From: Fervidicola ferrireducens
Lineage (GTDB): Bacteria; Bacillota; Thermosediminibacteria; Thermosediminibacterales; Thermosediminibacteraceae
Direction: 5' to 3'
DNA length: 58,021 nucleotides
NCBI RefSeq assembly: GCF_001562425.1
Contig: NZ_LOED01000014.1
Span: forward strand, 1-58,021
The stretch's first letter is position 1. Each line of letters starts with the position of its first letter. Shown piece after piece: positions 57,232-58,021 of the stretch. The notes under the pieces are model-generated. The model searched no databases, was not told where the DNA came from, and saw only the letters and a list, made by a program, of their open reading frames with translations. Both the position numbers and the translations under genes were made by a program.

Positions 57232-58021
57232 ATGTTAACAATTCAGGCAAAGTTGATTTTCCAAAGCACCGAAGATAAGCGGGAAGTATTAGACCTTATG
57301 AGAAGATGGTCATCCTGCGCAAGATTCGCATATAACAGGCTTTTAGAAGGTAAAAGCAGAAATGAACTCAAAAGAGAACTTCAAGGGATTTTCAATTTAA
57401 ATTCGAGGTATGTAGATGATGCGATAATTAAGGCAAAAAGCGTTCTTGAGTCATGCAAAGAAAGAGGAGAAAATCCAAGCAAGGTTATTTTCGGTGGCAG
57501 GAGTTTGTTTGAAAAGCTCAAGAAGCGGCACATAAACGGAAATGCATATAAGAAACTGCAACAAGAGTGGCAAGAAAGAAGAAAAGGCAATCTCTACTCA
57601 CGGGGAGATAAGAGCAAGAAAGGAAATCTGAATACGAGAATCGAGATAGATGAAAATGGTGCAGTACTTAGAATCAACGTAGGTGAAAGAAAGTATGCAT
57701 ATGCAGGGATACATGCGGGATGTAAAAAAGGAAAGAGCCGGGAGGAATTGCTTGAGGCAATAAGCACTTGTGGACAGCCTTATTCCGTCGAGCTAAAGCT
57801 CAAAAACGGCAAGGTATATGCTTACTTTGCGATCGAAGAAAACTTTCCGGAAGTTGCAGTAACAAAAGAAAATGGAGTTATAGGCATAGACGTCAACGCA
57901 TATCCGAACCATATAGCGTGGTCAGAAACAGATGAGAACGGGCAATTAGCAGGACACGGCAAAATTCCGATGCCCGAACTTATAAGCGGCAATACGGATA
58001 AGAGGGAATATTACAGATGGC
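57232..58021 (+). mobile_element. TnpB-family RNA-guided nuclease gene (IS200/IS605 or IS1341-like), cut by window end
   Basis: From the ATG at 57232 (GAGGTG and AAAGG upstream) the frame stays open for at least 263 codons to the end. The N-terminal part (SCARFAYNRLLEGK) is typical of TnpB WED/REC regions. The RuvC-I motif GVIGIDVNAYPNHIAWSE retains its Asp. The Glu and second Asp of RuvC and the zinc finger would lie beyond the window. No tnpA is visible upstream. TnpB proteins are nucleases guided by an RNA from their own 3' end. The gene could be a stand-alone or domesticated copy. The left transposon end was not found. Confidence 0.78.

Noticed and set aside
56994-57233. Minus-strand 79-codon frame opposite the tnpB leader
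   Set aside because: AT-rich, overlaps a consensus promoter on the other strand, and no domain is visible.

Overview
The window looks like chromosome from a thermophilic or moderately thermophilic anaerobic Clostridia (Thermosediminibacterales/Thermoanaerobacterales type). Supporting features are hydF (maturation of [FeFe]-hydrogenase), selenocysteine in selD, a three-SLH-domain surface protein, a cdaA-cdaR-glmM-glmS block with a glmS ribozyme, two T-box leaders, strong AGGAGG ribosome sites and canonical sigma-A promoters. This is inferred from gene content; no rRNA or other phylogenetic marker was available. Most genes are on the minus strand. Local GC varies: about 30% at 1-1850 and 27200-28600, clearly higher in the housekeeping blocks.

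Layout. 1-1850: poly-T edge, an HD-GYP cyclic-di-GMP phosphodiesterase and a PilZ-like ORF lying in the same reading frame just after its TAG. 1905-4145: FAD-dependent dehydrogenase and a small membrane protein. 4293-9846 (minus): cdaA-cdaR-glmM, then a glmS ribozyme and glmS, linking c-di-AMP synthesis with amino-sugar supply. 9922-12159: a bactofilin-like membrane protein with a frameshifted signal peptide, divergent from hydF. 12205-24142: two TolC-containing export operons, one RND (MFP-RND-TolC-TetR) and one with two ABC-2 permeases (MarR-TolC-HlyD-permease-permease), separated by a probable promoter-operator-terminator unit of about 93 nt. 24267-28297: SLH/S-layer-like protein, a TetR C-terminal fragment and a TetR regulator; related palindromes follow three promoters here and at 18.77 kb. 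28602-31190: a decayed acr3 arsenite permease, arsR, a COG0701 permease and a CPxC thioredoxin-like protein.

31268-41411 (minus) is a complete glycerol/dihydroxyacetone block: glpP, a hairpin that may be its antitermination target, a two-gene putative glycerol transporter, glpK, glpA, an FAD/NAD oxidoreductase, a DUF1667 protein, an HPr-PAS-AAA+-HTH sigma-54 activator, and dhaKLM behind a textbook -24/-12 promoter. 41671-46868: plsY, selD (with in-frame UGA, a SECIS-like hairpin and a structured 5' leader), a divergent Se/S-carrier-like protein, trmI, a mobA-like gene and an M24 peptidase.

46967-56643 (minus) is the branched-chain amino acid block: a Leu-type T-box, then ilvB-ilvN-ilvC-leuA-leuC-leuD-leuB (leuB frameshifted near its 3' end), then an Ile-type T-box and a second ilvB. 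The right edge carries a TnpB-family gene with a perfect sigma-A promoter, cut by the window end.

The least explained structures are the selD leader RNA with two mutually exclusive helices and a potential pseudoknot, the TetR-type operator set with the 93-nt RNA, and the HPr-containing sigma-54 activator paired with dhaKLM. Several genes are interrupted by single-base indels in homopolymers or by one in-frame stop; real decay and sequencing error cannot be separated from the sequence alone.
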